Position numbers and translations under genes: made by a program
Notes under the pieces: model-generated
Told to the model about the DNA's origin: nothing
Databases searched by the model: none
What the model saw: the letters and a program-made list of their open reading frames with translations, nothing else
Part shown: positions 24,652-33,136 of the stretch, piece by piece
Layout: each line of letters opens with the position of its first letter
Numbering within the stretch: the first letter of the stretch is position 1
From: Palsa-504 sp963789225
GTDB taxonomy: Bacteria > Actinomycetota > Actinomycetes > Streptosporangiales > Streptosporangiaceae
Length of the DNA: 64,000 nucleotides
NCBI GenBank assembly: GCA_963789225.1
Contig: CAWBKD010000036.1
Span: forward strand, 62,001 to 126,000
Direction: 5' to 3'

Positions 24652-25821
24652 TCAGATGGTGACGGGAGTCCAGTGACGGCCACCATCACGACTGAGCCAG
24701 ACCTGCTGCGGGAAGGCGCCTTCCTGGAAGGCGAATCCTTGAGTGTCGGTGACGGTCAAGCCCACCAGCGGGAAGCCCGCCCCGGCCAGACCGGCCGCGT
24801 TCTCCAGGCTGGGGCTCTCGTGCCAGCTTCGGCCCCGGTCCCAGGAGATATAGACGTCCATCCGCTCGCCGGACAAGAAGATCGTGCCCCCTGTGCTCAT
24901 CGACGCGCCTGCGAGGTACCCGCCGAACGGCGGGCTAGCCAGCCTACGCCAGCTACGCGCGCCATCATGTGAAAGATAAGCGGCCTTGACCTGGTTGCCC
25001 GCACCGGGTTCAAGCCCGCATCCGAGGAAGAGCCAGCCACCCGGTGCCGCCGCCAGCGCTCCCGACCACGCGCCGGTGCACGGGTCGGCCCTGGGCCGCC
25101 AGGGCGCAGAGCCGTTGACCGGTCCCGCGAGCAGCAAGGGTTTCCCGAAGTCATGCGCTATGGCGAACACGTAGGCCACGTCATCAGACACGGCGAGCTG
25201 CGCCGACTGAACTCCCGCGGCGATCGCACCAGGGACAGCCCGCCAGTTATCCGACCCGTCCGGTGCGGAGTAAACCCGGAATATGCAGGCTGACTCGCCG
25301 TCCCGGCACTGAGAGGTGATGGCCAGCACCCGGTCTCCGGCCACGCTCAGGTCTTGCACCGGTCCGCCGGGGCCTTTCATCTTCCGCCAGGTGCCGCCGC
25401 CGTCGCTGGTCTGCCACAGCGCAGGACCGAACACCCATCCCGAGCGAGCATTGCTGAACAGGATCGTCCCGACCGCGGTCGCTGGCGGGCTGCCCTGGAA
25501 CATGTCCGCGGGAGGCGCATCCGGGGCGTGAGCCTCGGACCAGCTCCGGCCTCCGTCGACCGTCTTGCGCACCACGATCGTGCGGCACGTCTGTACCTGA
25601 TCTGCGCATGGCGTCGCCAGCAGCCAGCCCTCCGATGCGGACACGAAGCTGGCGGACAGGACAGTGAGCGCACCTGCACCGTCCGCGGCCGTGCCTAGGG
25701 CGCTGCCCGGCGCGGCTCCGCTGCAGGCGGCTGTCACGGTAAGCAGCGCAGCCGCGGTGAGGCAGGCCAGCGTGCGCCGCCATACCGTACCGGAGCCCGT
25801 CCCGATCACGCCCGACACCAT
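24652..25821 (-). CDS. Secreted lipoprotein with BNR/sialidase-like propeller repeats
   Basis: A protein of about 389 aa. The lipobox is VTAAC with Cys33. The mature chain has several Asp-box-like repeats: SEAHAPD after TVDGGRSW, TSDGGGTWRKM, LSHDGARSWRRL, ISWDRGRSW and LSRDGGRHWTPV. These mark a BNR-type beta-propeller facing outside. ATG 25821 gives a normal signal peptide; the frame is open 28 codons further. The role is unknown; such proteins often watch or bind surface polymers. Confidence 0.8.
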   Translation of the reverse strand: MVSGVIGTGSGTVWRRTLACLTAAALLTVTAACSGAAPGSALGTAADGAGALTVLSASFVSASEGWLLATPCADQVQTCRTIVVRKTVDGGRSWSEAHAPDAPPADMFQGSPPATAVGTILFSNARSGWVFGPALWQTSDGGGTWRKMKGPGGPVQDLSVAGDRVLAITSQCRDGESACIFRVYSAPDGSDNWRAVPGAIAAGVQSAQLAVSDDVAYVFAIAHDFGKPLLLAGPVNGSAPWRPRADPCTGAWSGALAAAPGGWLFLGCGLEPGAGNQVKAAYLSHDGARSWRRLASPPFGGYLAGASMSTGGTIFLSGERMDVYISWDRGRSWHESPSLENAAGLAGAGFPLVGLTVTDTQGFAFQEGAFPQQVWLSRDGGRHWTPVTI

Positions 25822-25995
25822 CGGTCCATCCTGTGCGCGCCACCCGCGACCGCTGGCGCGGTCAACAACTAAGACGGCACACCGTGCAGGAGGTTGCGCT
25901 GCCACGCACCCCAGGACGCACCCAGGACATTTGTACTGCCGAGGCCTGGATCGATGAATCTACTGGCGGAGGCCCGCGGTGACCAGGCTTAAGAC

Positions 25996-26127
25996 ATGAC
26001 AACTACGCAGCGCCTGTACCTGTCGGAGAGCACGGCACGGAACTACCTGTCCTCGGCGATCGGGAAGACCGGCTCGCGGAACCGCATCGAGGCCGTCCAG
26101 GCGGCCCGCGCCAACGGCTGGCTCTAG
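25996..26127 (+). pseudogene. Response-regulator HTH (LuxR/NarL) C-terminal remnant
   Basis: A 43-codon frame from ATG 25996 reads LYLSESTARNYLSSAIGKTG, then SRNRIEAVQAARANGWL. This is the second half of a NarL/LuxR DNA-binding domain and its usual C-terminus. The receiver domain and the first HTH helix are absent. It is a leftover of a two-component regulator gene, joined to unrelated upstream sequence. Confidence 0.7.
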
Positions 26128-26192
26128 CGGGCAGGAAAAGCGGGCAGGAAAATGGCGTTGTCACCGGGACGGCCGCTGGCTATGGTCCGTTC

Positions 26193-27818
26193 GTGAGTTC
26201 TTCGGGCCACGTAGAGGTGGCCCACGTCAGTCACGTCCTGCCGGATGGCCGGACGCTGCTGGACGACGTCAGCTTCCGCATCGGCGAGGGGCTCACGGCC
26301 GCCCTGGTCGGACCGAACGGCGCGGGCAAGACCACGCTCCTCCGGCTGGTGGCGGGGGATATCCAGCCGCAGTCCGGCACGGTCGCGGCCACCGGCGGAC
26401 TCGGCGTGATGCGGCAGTTCATCGGTAAGGCAGCCGTCGCCGAGGGGCCGGACGCCGACGGGCCGGGCGCCGCCCTGATGGTCCGCGACCTGCTGCTCTC
26501 TGTCGCACCGGCGCGGGTGCGCGAGGCCGCCACACGACTGGACGCCGCCGAACTCGCGATGATGGAGCGAGACGACGAGCCGGCCCAGCTTCGCTACGCG
26601 GCCGCGCTGACCGCGTGGGGCGAAGCGGGCGGGTACTCGGCCGAGGTGCACTGGGACGCCTGCTGTGTCGCGGCGCTCGGGATCCCTTACGACCAGTGCC
26701 GGTGGCGCGACGTGAGCACGCTGTCCGGCGGGGAGCAGAAACGGCTGGTGCTGGAGTCATTGCTGCGAGGACCAGACGGCGTCCTGCTGCTGGACGAGCC
26801 GGACAACTACCTGGACGTACCAGCTAAGCGCTGGCTTGAGCGGCAGCTGTCCGCGACGCCGAAGACGGTGCTGCTGGTCAGCCACGACAGGGAACTGCTC
26901 GCGGCGTGCGCGCAGCGCATCGTCACGGTCGAGGACCGGCACGTCTGGGTGCACGGCGGCGGCTTCTCCGGTTACGCCCAGGCGCGCGCCGACCGGATCA
27001 GCCGGCTGGAGGAACTGCGCCGCCGCTGGGACGAGGAGCACGAGAAGCTGAAGGAGCTGGTCCGCACCTACCGGCAGAAGGCCAGCTACAACTCCGACAT
27101 GGCCTCCCGCCTCCAGGCCGCGGTCACCCGGCTGCGCAGGTTCGAGGAGGATGGCCCGCCGGAACTGGCCCCGCGCGACCAGAACGTCCGCATGCGGCTG
27201 CGCGGCGGGCGAACCGGAAAGCGCGCCGTGGTGTGCGAGAATCTGTCGCTGACGAGTACCACACGCACGTTCGGTATAGAGGTCTGGTTTGCCGATCGGG
27301 TGGCGGTGCTGGGCGCGAACGGGTCCGGCAAGTCGAGCTTCCTCCGCCTGCTCGCGGGGGAGCAGGTCCCGCACGAGGGGGAGGCGCGGCTTGGCGCCCG
27401 GGTCGTGCCAGGGTTGTTCGCGCAGACACACGCCCGGCCGGACCTGGAGGGGCGGGCCCCGGTCGAGATCCTGATGACCGAGCACGCGCTGCTGATCAAC
27501 GAGGCGATGGCCGCGCTGGCCCGGTACGAGCTGCAGGCGTGCGCCCGCCAGCCGTTCGGCACCCTGTCCGGCGGACAGCAGGCCAGGCTGCAGATCCTCC
27601 TGCTCGAGCTGGCCGGCGTCACGCTGCTCCTGCTCGACGAGCCGACCGACAACCTGGACCTGCCGAGCGCCGAGGCCCTGCAGGAGGGTCTGGAGTCCTA
27701 CCAGGGCACCGTGCTCGCGGTCACGCACGACCGCTGGTTCGCGCGGTCGTTCGAGCGGTTCCTCATCTTCGCGTCCGACGGGAACGTCCGCGAAGCGACC
27801 GAACCGGTCTGGGACTGA
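26193..27818 (+). CDS. ABC-F family ATPase (ribosome-associated or resistance type)
   Basis: A 541-aa soluble protein with two ABC domains and no membrane segment. Domain 1: GPNGAGKTTLLRLVAG, LSGGEQKRLVLESLL, LLLDEPDNYLD. Linker (about 265-315) with charged coiled helices (RRRWDEEHEKLKELVRTYRQ). Domain 2: GANGSGKSSFLRLLAG, TLSGGQQARLQILLLE, LLLDEPTDNLD. ABC-F proteins act on the ribosome, some giving antibiotic resistance. The start is GTG 26193, without a clear ribosome site. Confidence 0.92.
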   Translation: MSSSGHVEVAHVSHVLPDGRTLLDDVSFRIGEGLTAALVGPNGAGKTTLLRLVAGDIQPQSGTVAATGGLGVMRQFIGKAAVAEGPDADGPGAALMVRDLLLSVAPARVREAATRLDAAELAMMERDDEPAQLRYAAALTAWGEAGGYSAEVHWDACCVAALGIPYDQCRWRDVSTLSGGEQKRLVLESLLRGPDGVLLLDEPDNYLDVPAKRWLERQLSATPKTVLLVSHDRELLAACAQRIVTVEDRHVWVHGGGFSGYAQARADRISRLEELRRRWDEEHEKLKELVRTYRQKASYNSDMASRLQAAVTRLRRFEEDGPPELAPRDQNVRMRLRGGRTGKRAVVCENLSLTSTTRTFGIEVWFADRVAVLGANGSGKSSFLRLLAGEQVPHEGEARLGARVVPGLFAQTHARPDLEGRAPVEILMTEHALLINEAMAALARYELQACARQPFGTLSGGQQARLQILLLELAGVTLLLLDEPTDNLDLPSAEALQEGLESYQGTVLAVTHDRWFARSFERFLIFASDGNVREATEPVWD

Positions 27819-27884
27819 ACGGCGCCCGCAAGGGCGGAAACCCCGAGGGCGGAACCCCGCGGCACGGCGCCGCGTCTCACCGGA

Positions 27885-28241
27885 GTGCTGAGCGAGGATT
27901 TCCCGGCGCTGCTGGTCGGGGTGCGGGCGGGCGCGCTGGTGGCGAGGTACCGGCTGGAGGAGCAGGTCGGAGCCGGCGGGATGGCGGTGGTGTTCCGGGT
28001 CCGCGATGAGCGGCTGGGCCGGCAGGTGGCGCTGAAGATCCTGGCGCCCTCGCTGGCGGCGGACCCGGCGTTCCGGCGGCGGTTCATCGCCGACGTGCTG
28101 TGGTCCAACCCGTCGGGCAGCGTCCTGATCGGCGTGGCCTCGCTGAACGGGAACGCCGAGGTCGGCGTGATCACGGCGGACACGTTCACCCCACTGCACG
28201 GGCTCGGCCCAGAAGACCAGTCCGACCAGGGTGCGTGGTAA
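27885..28241 (+). pseudogene. Chimeric fragment: Ser/Thr kinase N-lobe joined to a propeller-protein C-terminus
   Basis: The first 68 codons encode the start of a PknB-type kinase: YRLEEQVGAGGMAVVFRVRD, then VALKILAPSLA and RRRFI. The expected catalytic loop never follows. Instead the frame continues with DVLWSNPSGSVLIGVAS and VGVITADTFTPLHG, which resembles the C-terminal end of actinobacterial secreted propeller proteins. The two parts are joined in frame near 28090. No active kinase can result; this looks like a deletion scar. Confidence 0.75.
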
Positions 28242-28262
28242 CGGAACCGAAGGCGCTGCGGC

Positions 28263-29519
28263 TCAGCCGCCGACCCTGGTCCCGCAGGCCGCGCAGAACT
28301 TAGCGCCGGCGGGCAGCTCGTTAGCGCACTCGGAGCAGTGCTGGACCGCGGGGGCCATCGGCTGGCCGCAGCCCATGCAGAATTTTGCACCCGCCGGGTT
28401 GGGCGCCTCGCACGACGCGCATACCGCGCCGGCCGCCTGGGCCCCCGGGGGAGCCGCCTGCGTGGGCGGAGCCTGCGGCGGGGCGCCCTGACCGTAGGGC
28501 GCCTGCTGCTGCGGCGGACCCTGGCCATACGGCGCCTGCTGCGGCGCGCCCTGCCCATACTGCGGCGGCGGCGGGCCCTGGCCGTAAGGCGCGCCCTGGC
28601 CGCCCGGCCCGTACGGCGGCATCCCCTGCTGCGCGGCCGCCTGCTGAGCCGCCTGCTGCTGCTGCATCGCCTGTCCCTGCTGCGCCCCGAACGCGCTGGC
28701 CAGGCCGAACCCGGCGCCGAGGAACGCCCCCTCGGTGCCCCCGCCGCCCTTAGCCATGCCCTGCCCGGCGCCGAGGGCCATCTCACCCGCGGCGTACTGC
28801 TGGAAGCCGCCGGCCAGCTGCGAGTAGCTGGTGTCCTTGGCTAGCTGCTTGAGCTGCGCCTCGTCCTCGGGGGCCAGGTTGACGTCGAAGTTGCCCATCC
28901 TGGTCAGCTCGACGCCGTAGTTGGCGAGCTGGCCGTTAGACGCCTCGACGGTGGACTGCTCGATCTCCGCCGAGTACGCCATCAGGCCGAGGATGGGCCA
29001 CCCGTTGCGGATGATCTGGGTGGTGACGTGAGTCCTGAGCACCTTCAGGAGCTGGTCGCTCACCCACCCGGCGATCCGCTCGTTGTCGGTGACGTCGACC
29101 GTGGAGGTCAGGTTGGTGATCAGCCGCACCGGGTCGGCCACGTGCAACGCGTAGTCCCCGAACACGCGCAGGGTCACGACCAGCCCGGTCCGCGGGTCCT
29201 GGACGTCATCGACCCGGCCGCCGAACTTGAAGCCGGTGTACTCGCGCGTGCCGACGAAGTACAGCTCGGCGCGGTAGGCGTTGCCGCCGCTGACGTGGTC
29301 GATGATCGCGCCGAGCCCAGGCAGCTCGTTCGCGTCGATCTGATGCCGGCCAGGGCCGAGGGTCTGCACGACCTGGCCCGTGTTGACGAACATCGCCATC
29401 TCGTCCGCGTTGACGATCGCGCGCGTATAGCGGCGGATGGAGACGTCCGGCCATTTGAAGACGATCTGACCTTTGCGGTCATCAGGTACGGCGATGAACT
29501 CCCGCCCGAGCAGTGCCAT
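28263..29519 (-). CDS. SPFH-domain protein with C-terminal zinc ribbons
   Basis: A 418-aa protein. The N-terminal two thirds are an SPFH (band 7-like, virion-core/YdjI type) domain: DVSIRRYTRAIVNADEMAMF, then VQTLGPGRHQID and TRMGNFDVNLAPEDEAQLKQ. A Gln/Pro/Gly-rich linker follows (about 270-365; repeats of YGQGAP and QQQAP). The end has two CxxC pairs per ribbon (CASC...CMGC and CSEC...CAAC). SPFH proteins form membrane-bound oligomers. ATG 29519. It is divergent from two AIM24 genes that also carry zinc ribbons. Confidence 0.87.
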   Translation of the reverse strand: MALLGREFIAVPDDRKGQIVFKWPDVSIRRYTRAIVNADEMAMFVNTGQVVQTLGPGRHQIDANELPGLGAIIDHVSGGNAYRAELYFVGTREYTGFKFGGRVDDVQDPRTGLVVTLRVFGDYALHVADPVRLITNLTSTVDVTDNERIAGWVSDQLLKVLRTHVTTQIIRNGWPILGLMAYSAEIEQSTVEASNGQLANYGVELTRMGNFDVNLAPEDEAQLKQLAKDTSYSQLAGGFQQYAAGEMALGAGQGMAKGGGGTEGAFLGAGFGLASAFGAQQGQAMQQQQAAQQAAAQQGMPPYGPGGQGAPYGQGPPPPQYGQGAPQQAPYGQGPPQQQAPYGQGAPPQAPPTQAAPPGAQAAGAVCASCEAPNPAGAKFCMGCGQPMAPAVQHCSECANELPAGAKFCAACGTRVGG

Positions 29520-29601
29520 GGGAGAACCATACCTTGGTCCGAACTTTAGGGCATACGGGCTTGTCAAACGTCAGTTCCCTGCTATCTTCCGGAGCGTGGA
29601 A

Positions 29602-30393
29602 ATGATCCAGTGCCGGTGGTGCCAAGCGCAGAACCCGCCAGGCACCACCAGTTGCCAGACCTGCGGCGCTCCCCTCGACGAGCGGGACAAGGTCAGTGAC
29701 TCCGGCTGGCGCGAGGCGCCCCGGCTGCGCGACATGGTCGAGTTCCGGTTCTCCGACAGCACCTGCCAGGTCGAGGGCGAGCTCGTCCCGGTGGCGGAGG
29801 TCAACCTCCACCCGCGAGACGGCCTCTACTTCGAGCATCACGTGCTGCTGTGGAAGGACGAGTCGGTCCCGCTCTCGTCGCTGAACACCGGCGGCGGCAT
29901 GAAGCGCTCGGTCGGCGGCATGCCGCACCTCGTGACCGTGGCGAACGGCCCGGGCCGCATCGCGTTCTCCCGCGACGCGCCGGGCGAACTCGTCGTCCTG
30001 CCCCTGCACCCCGGCATGGAACTGGACGTCCGCGAGCACGCCTTCCTGGTGGCCTCGCACAGCGTCCAGTACTCCTTCGTGCGGATCAAGGGCCTGGTCA
30101 ACCTGCTGCACGGCGGAAGCGGCATGTACATGGACCGCTTCGTCACCTCGGGCCAGCCCGGCATGCTCCTGCTGCACGGGAACGGGAACGTGCTCGAGCG
30201 GACCCTCCAGCCGCACGAGAAGATCCTGGTCGAGCCGGGCGGGTTCCTGTACAAGGACTCAAGCGTGCAGATGCAGGCCCAGCAGATGCCGCTCAAGACC
30301 GGGATGATGCGGCACGGCATGTACCTGGCCGAGATGACCGGGCCTGGCCGGGTCGGCATCCAGTCGATGTACGTCCACCACCACTCCGAGTGA
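29602..30393 (+). CDS. AIM24 family protein with N-terminal zinc ribbon (copy 1)
   Basis: A 263-aa protein. Residues 1-25 form a zinc ribbon (CRWCQAQNPPG, CQTCGAPLD). The rest is an AIM24/TIGR00266-type beta domain: FEHHVLLWKDESV, GPGRIAFSRDAPGELVVLPL, REHAFLVAS, GPGRVGIQSMY. I preferred ATG 29602 because GGAG at 29591-29594 lies 7 nt upstream; GTG 29596 is too close. It is 48 bp before a paralogue and probably co-transcribed with it. Confidence 0.85.
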   Translation: MIQCRWCQAQNPPGTTSCQTCGAPLDERDKVSDSGWREAPRLRDMVEFRFSDSTCQVEGELVPVAEVNLHPRDGLYFEHHVLLWKDESVPLSSLNTGGGMKRSVGGMPHLVTVANGPGRIAFSRDAPGELVVLPLHPGMELDVREHAFLVASHSVQYSFVRIKGLVNLLHGGSGMYMDRFVTSGQPGMLLLHGNGNVLERTLQPHEKILVEPGGFLYKDSSVQMQAQQMPLKTGMMRHGMYLAEMTGPGRVGIQSMYVHHHSE

Positions 30394-30441
30394 GCTAACT
30401 ACGACCGCCGCGAAGAGCCGAAGACACCCAGAGAGCGCGGG

Positions 30442-31323
30442 ATGAACACCTACGTATGCCGGTACTGCCGGCAGCCCAGCGACCCGACGCAGCCGACCTG
30501 CCCACTCTGCGGGGCGCCGGTCGACATCAGGAGTTCGGTCAGCGACTCGGGGTGGGTCGAGCAGCCGCCCATCAAGGACATGGCCCGGCTCCAGTTCGGC
30601 CAGTCGCACTGCCAGATCGCCGGCACCACCGTCCCGGTCGCGGAGTTCAACCTGGCGCAGAACGACTGGATCTACTTCTCCCACCACACGCTGCTGTGGG
30701 CCGAGCCGGCGACCAGGCTCGCCAACATGCCGATGCGCGGCGCATGGAGCCGCACCATGGCCGGGATGCCGCTGATGATGCTGGAGGCCCGCGGCCCCGG
30801 GCACGTCGCGCTGTCCGACAACCACGCCGGCGAGGTCGTGGCCCTGCCGCTCCACCACGGCCAGCAGATGTGGGTCCGCGAGCACCGGTTCCTGACCGCC
30901 ACGGGCAACATCGGGTACAGCTGGCATAACACCGACGTCTGGTACCAGACCGGCGACGGAAACGACCGCGAGACCCATTACCCGATGGGCCAGTTCGGTG
31001 ACGTCTTCGCCGCGCACGAGGGGCCCGGCCTGCTCCTGCTGCACTCGCCGGGCAATACCTTCATCCGCGACCTGCAGCAAGGCCAGAGCCTGCTGATCCA
31101 GCCGAGCTCACTGCTCTACCGGGACGTATCGGTCCGGGCCCACCTGCACCTGGAGTACCCGCGGAACATGGGCTTCGCCTTCTGGAACAACCGGTGGAGC
31201 TACCGCAGCATCTTCCTGCGGCTGATCGGCCCGGGCCGGGTTGCGGTCCAGTCGGTCTACTCGCCGCCGGAGGACACCGAGATGATCCAGAACCACTCCT
31301 ACGCGACCAGGCACCACTGGTAG
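30442..31323 (+). CDS. AIM24 family protein with N-terminal zinc ribbon (copy 2)
   Basis: A 293-aa paralogue of the preceding protein. Zinc ribbon CRYCRQPSDPTQP and CPLCGAPVD, then the same VSDSGW tag, FSHHTLLWAE, GPGHVALSDNHAGEVVALPL, REHRFLTATGNIGYSW and GPGRVAVQSVYSPPE. It has an insertion of about 25 residues around YQTGDGNDRETHYP. ATG 30442. A strong hairpin follows the stop. The function of AIM24 proteins in bacteria is not known. Confidence 0.85.
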   Translation: MNTYVCRYCRQPSDPTQPTCPLCGAPVDIRSSVSDSGWVEQPPIKDMARLQFGQSHCQIAGTTVPVAEFNLAQNDWIYFSHHTLLWAEPATRLANMPMRGAWSRTMAGMPLMMLEARGPGHVALSDNHAGEVVALPLHHGQQMWVREHRFLTATGNIGYSWHNTDVWYQTGDGNDRETHYPMGQFGDVFAAHEGPGLLLLHSPGNTFIRDLQQGQSLLIQPSSLLYRDVSVRAHLHLEYPRNMGFAFWNNRWSYRSIFLRLIGPGRVAVQSVYSPPEDTEMIQNHSYATRHHW

Positions 31324-31343
31324 GCAGTCCGCCGTACTGACCT

Positions 31344-31376
31344 AACCGGCCCCGGGGCTAGCCCCAGGGGCCGGTT
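31344..31376 (+). terminator. Rho-independent-like terminator after the AIM24 genes
   Basis: AACCGGCCCC and GGGGCCGGTT form a perfect outer stem; the inner GGGCTAGCCC part can extend it. It starts 21 bp after the stop codon and is followed by a short T run only. Confidence 0.75.
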
Positions 31377-31413
31377 TCGTCGTTCCGCGGCGGTGCGTCG
31401 ACGGGGGTAAACC

Positions 31414-31435
31414 CCACCACGAAGACGGGTGGTGG
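31414..31435. promoter_or_regulatory. Inverted repeat upstream of the ABC exporter operon
   Basis: CCACCAC and GTGGTGG flank an 8-bp spacer, next to GGGGGTAAACCCC. It lies about 110 bp before the ATPase gene. It may be a site for the NarL-type regulator encoded at the end of the operon; binding is a guess. Confidence 0.35.
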
Positions 31436-31544
31436 CCGTGTTCCCGGCCGGGTCCTAGGTCCCTAGCGTGAATCCCGAACGCCGACGAGCGTGCCCGCCG
31501 TACGGGGGGCCGGGCACGCTCTGACCAGACTGGAGGGTTTTCCC

Positions 31545-32291
31545 ATGATCGAGGCACGCGGCCTGGTCAAGTGCTATGGCTCCACGACCGCCGTCGACCA
31601 CCTCAGCTTCGACGTCCGCCCCGGCACGGTGACCGGTTTCCTCGGCCCGAACGGCGCAGGCAAATCCACCACGATGCGCATGATCCTCGGCCTGGACCGG
31701 CCGGACGACGGGGTGGCCAGGATCAACGGCCAGGACTACCACGGACTGCGCTGGCCGATGCGCGAGGTAGGCGCGTTGCTCGAGGCCAAGGCCTTTCACC
31801 CGGGTCGCTCGGCCCGCGCCCACCTGACCGCGCTGGCCGCGAGCAACGCGATCCCGCGGCGGCGGGTCAACGACGTGCTCGAGATCACCGGCCTGGAGAC
31901 GGCCGCGGACCGGCGGGCGGGCAAGTTCTCCCTGGGCATGGCCCAGCGGCTGGGCATCGCCGCCGCGCTGCTCGGCGACCCGGGGGTGCTCCTGCTCGAC
32001 GAGCCGGTCAACGGCCTGGACCCCGAGGGCATCCGCTGGATCCGCACGCTCTTGAAGAACCTGGCCGCGCACGGCCGCACGGTGCTGGTCTCGAGCCACC
32101 TGATCAGCGAGGTCGCCCAGACCGCCGACCAGCTCATCGTGATCGGGCGGGGCCGGCTGCTCGCCCAGACCACGGTCGCCGAGCTGGCCGCCCGCAGCAC
32201 CTCCCTCGAGGACGCGTTCTTCGAGCTCACCGCGGGCAGCACCGAGTGCTCCGCTATTGACGCCATCGGCAAGCTAAGGAGCCCGTCATGA
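31545..32291 (+). CDS. ABC exporter ATP-binding protein
   Basis: A 248-aa ABC ATPase of the antibiotic/lipid exporter type: GPNGAGKSTTMRMILGL, an atypical signature FSLGMAQRLGIAAALL, LLLDEPVNGLDPEG and VSSHLISEVAQTAD. ATG 31545 has GGAGG about 8 nt upstream. Its stop overlaps the ATG of the permease gene (ATGA). The group ATPase, permease, kinase, regulator is a common stress or drug-response unit in actinobacteria. Confidence 0.92.
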   Translation: MIEARGLVKCYGSTTAVDHLSFDVRPGTVTGFLGPNGAGKSTTMRMILGLDRPDDGVARINGQDYHGLRWPMREVGALLEAKAFHPGRSARAHLTALAASNAIPRRRVNDVLEITGLETAADRRAGKFSLGMAQRLGIAAALLGDPGVLLLDEPVNGLDPEGIRWIRTLLKNLAAHGRTVLVSSHLISEVAQTADQLIVIGRGRLLAQTTVAELAARSTSLEDAFFELTAGSTECSAIDAIGKLRSPS

Positions 32292-33105
32292 CCACCGCGA
32301 CCCTGCCCGGGACCGCCCGCCGGGCCGAGGGGGGCTATGGCTTCCGCACCGTCGCCCGGATGGAGTGGCTGAAGCTGCGCTCCGTCCGCTCGACCTGGTG
32401 GACCCTGCTGGTCTTCGCGGCCGGCATGATTGCCCTGGCCATCCTGGTGCTGAACCACGAGCACTGGGCCACGCTGTCGCCCGCGGACCGTGCCTCCTTC
32501 GACCCGACCAACGACGGCTTCGCCGGGCTGGTGATCGGCCAGCTCGCGATCGGCGTCCTGGGGGTGCTGGTCATCACCAGCGAGTTCTCCTCGGGCATGA
32601 TCCGCGCCACGTTCGCCGCGGCGCCCCGCCGCTCGGTGGTGCTGGCCGCGAAGGCGGCGGTGTTCACCGCGGTGGCGCTGGTGGCGGGGGAGATCCTGGC
32701 CTTTGCGGCCTTCGCCGCGGGCGAGTTGGTCCTGAAGGCCCCGGCCCCGCATGCCTCGCTCGCCCAGCCGGGCGTGCTCAGGGCCGTGCTCATGGCCGGC
32801 GCGTACCCGGCCCTGATCGGGCTCATCGGCCTCGGGCTCGGCGCGATCATCCGGCACACCGGGGCGCGATCTCCGCGGTAGTGGGAGTGGTGTTCGTGCT
32901 GCCGCTGATCCTGCTGCCGCTGGGCACCTCGATCCAGAACTCCGCCGGGAAGTTCATGCCGATGCTGATGGCGGAGAATTCGCTCAGCGCCGTCAAGGCA
33001 CAGGCCAACACGCTGTCTCCCGGCGTCGCGTTCGCCCTGCTGTGCGGGTACGCGGCGGTGGCGCTGGCCGTAGGGGGCTGGGTCCTGGCGCGCAGGGACG
33101 CGTGA
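32288..33105 (+). pseudogene. ABC exporter permease with a frameshift near 32862
   Basis: ATG 32288 (AAGGAG upstream) opens a membrane protein of ABC2-type: FRTVARMEWLKLRSVRSTWW, LGVLVITSEFSSGMIRATFA and several hydrophobic segments. After IIRHTGA the frame runs into a stop at 32881, but the next frame carries the expected continuation AISAVVGVVFVLPLILLPLG up to AVGGWVLARRDA and a stop at 33105. Loss of one base in the G-rich stretch at 32861-32864 explains this. The full protein would be about 272 aa. It may be a real mutation or a sequencing error. Confidence 0.82.
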
Positions 33106-33136
33106 CCGGGCGCGGTAACCGGGGACAATTAGACCC

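Noticed and set aside
24459..24689. 76-codon minus-strand frame in the AT-rich region
   Set aside because: No ribosome site, no family resemblance, and it overlaps the end of the lipoprotein gene in another frame.
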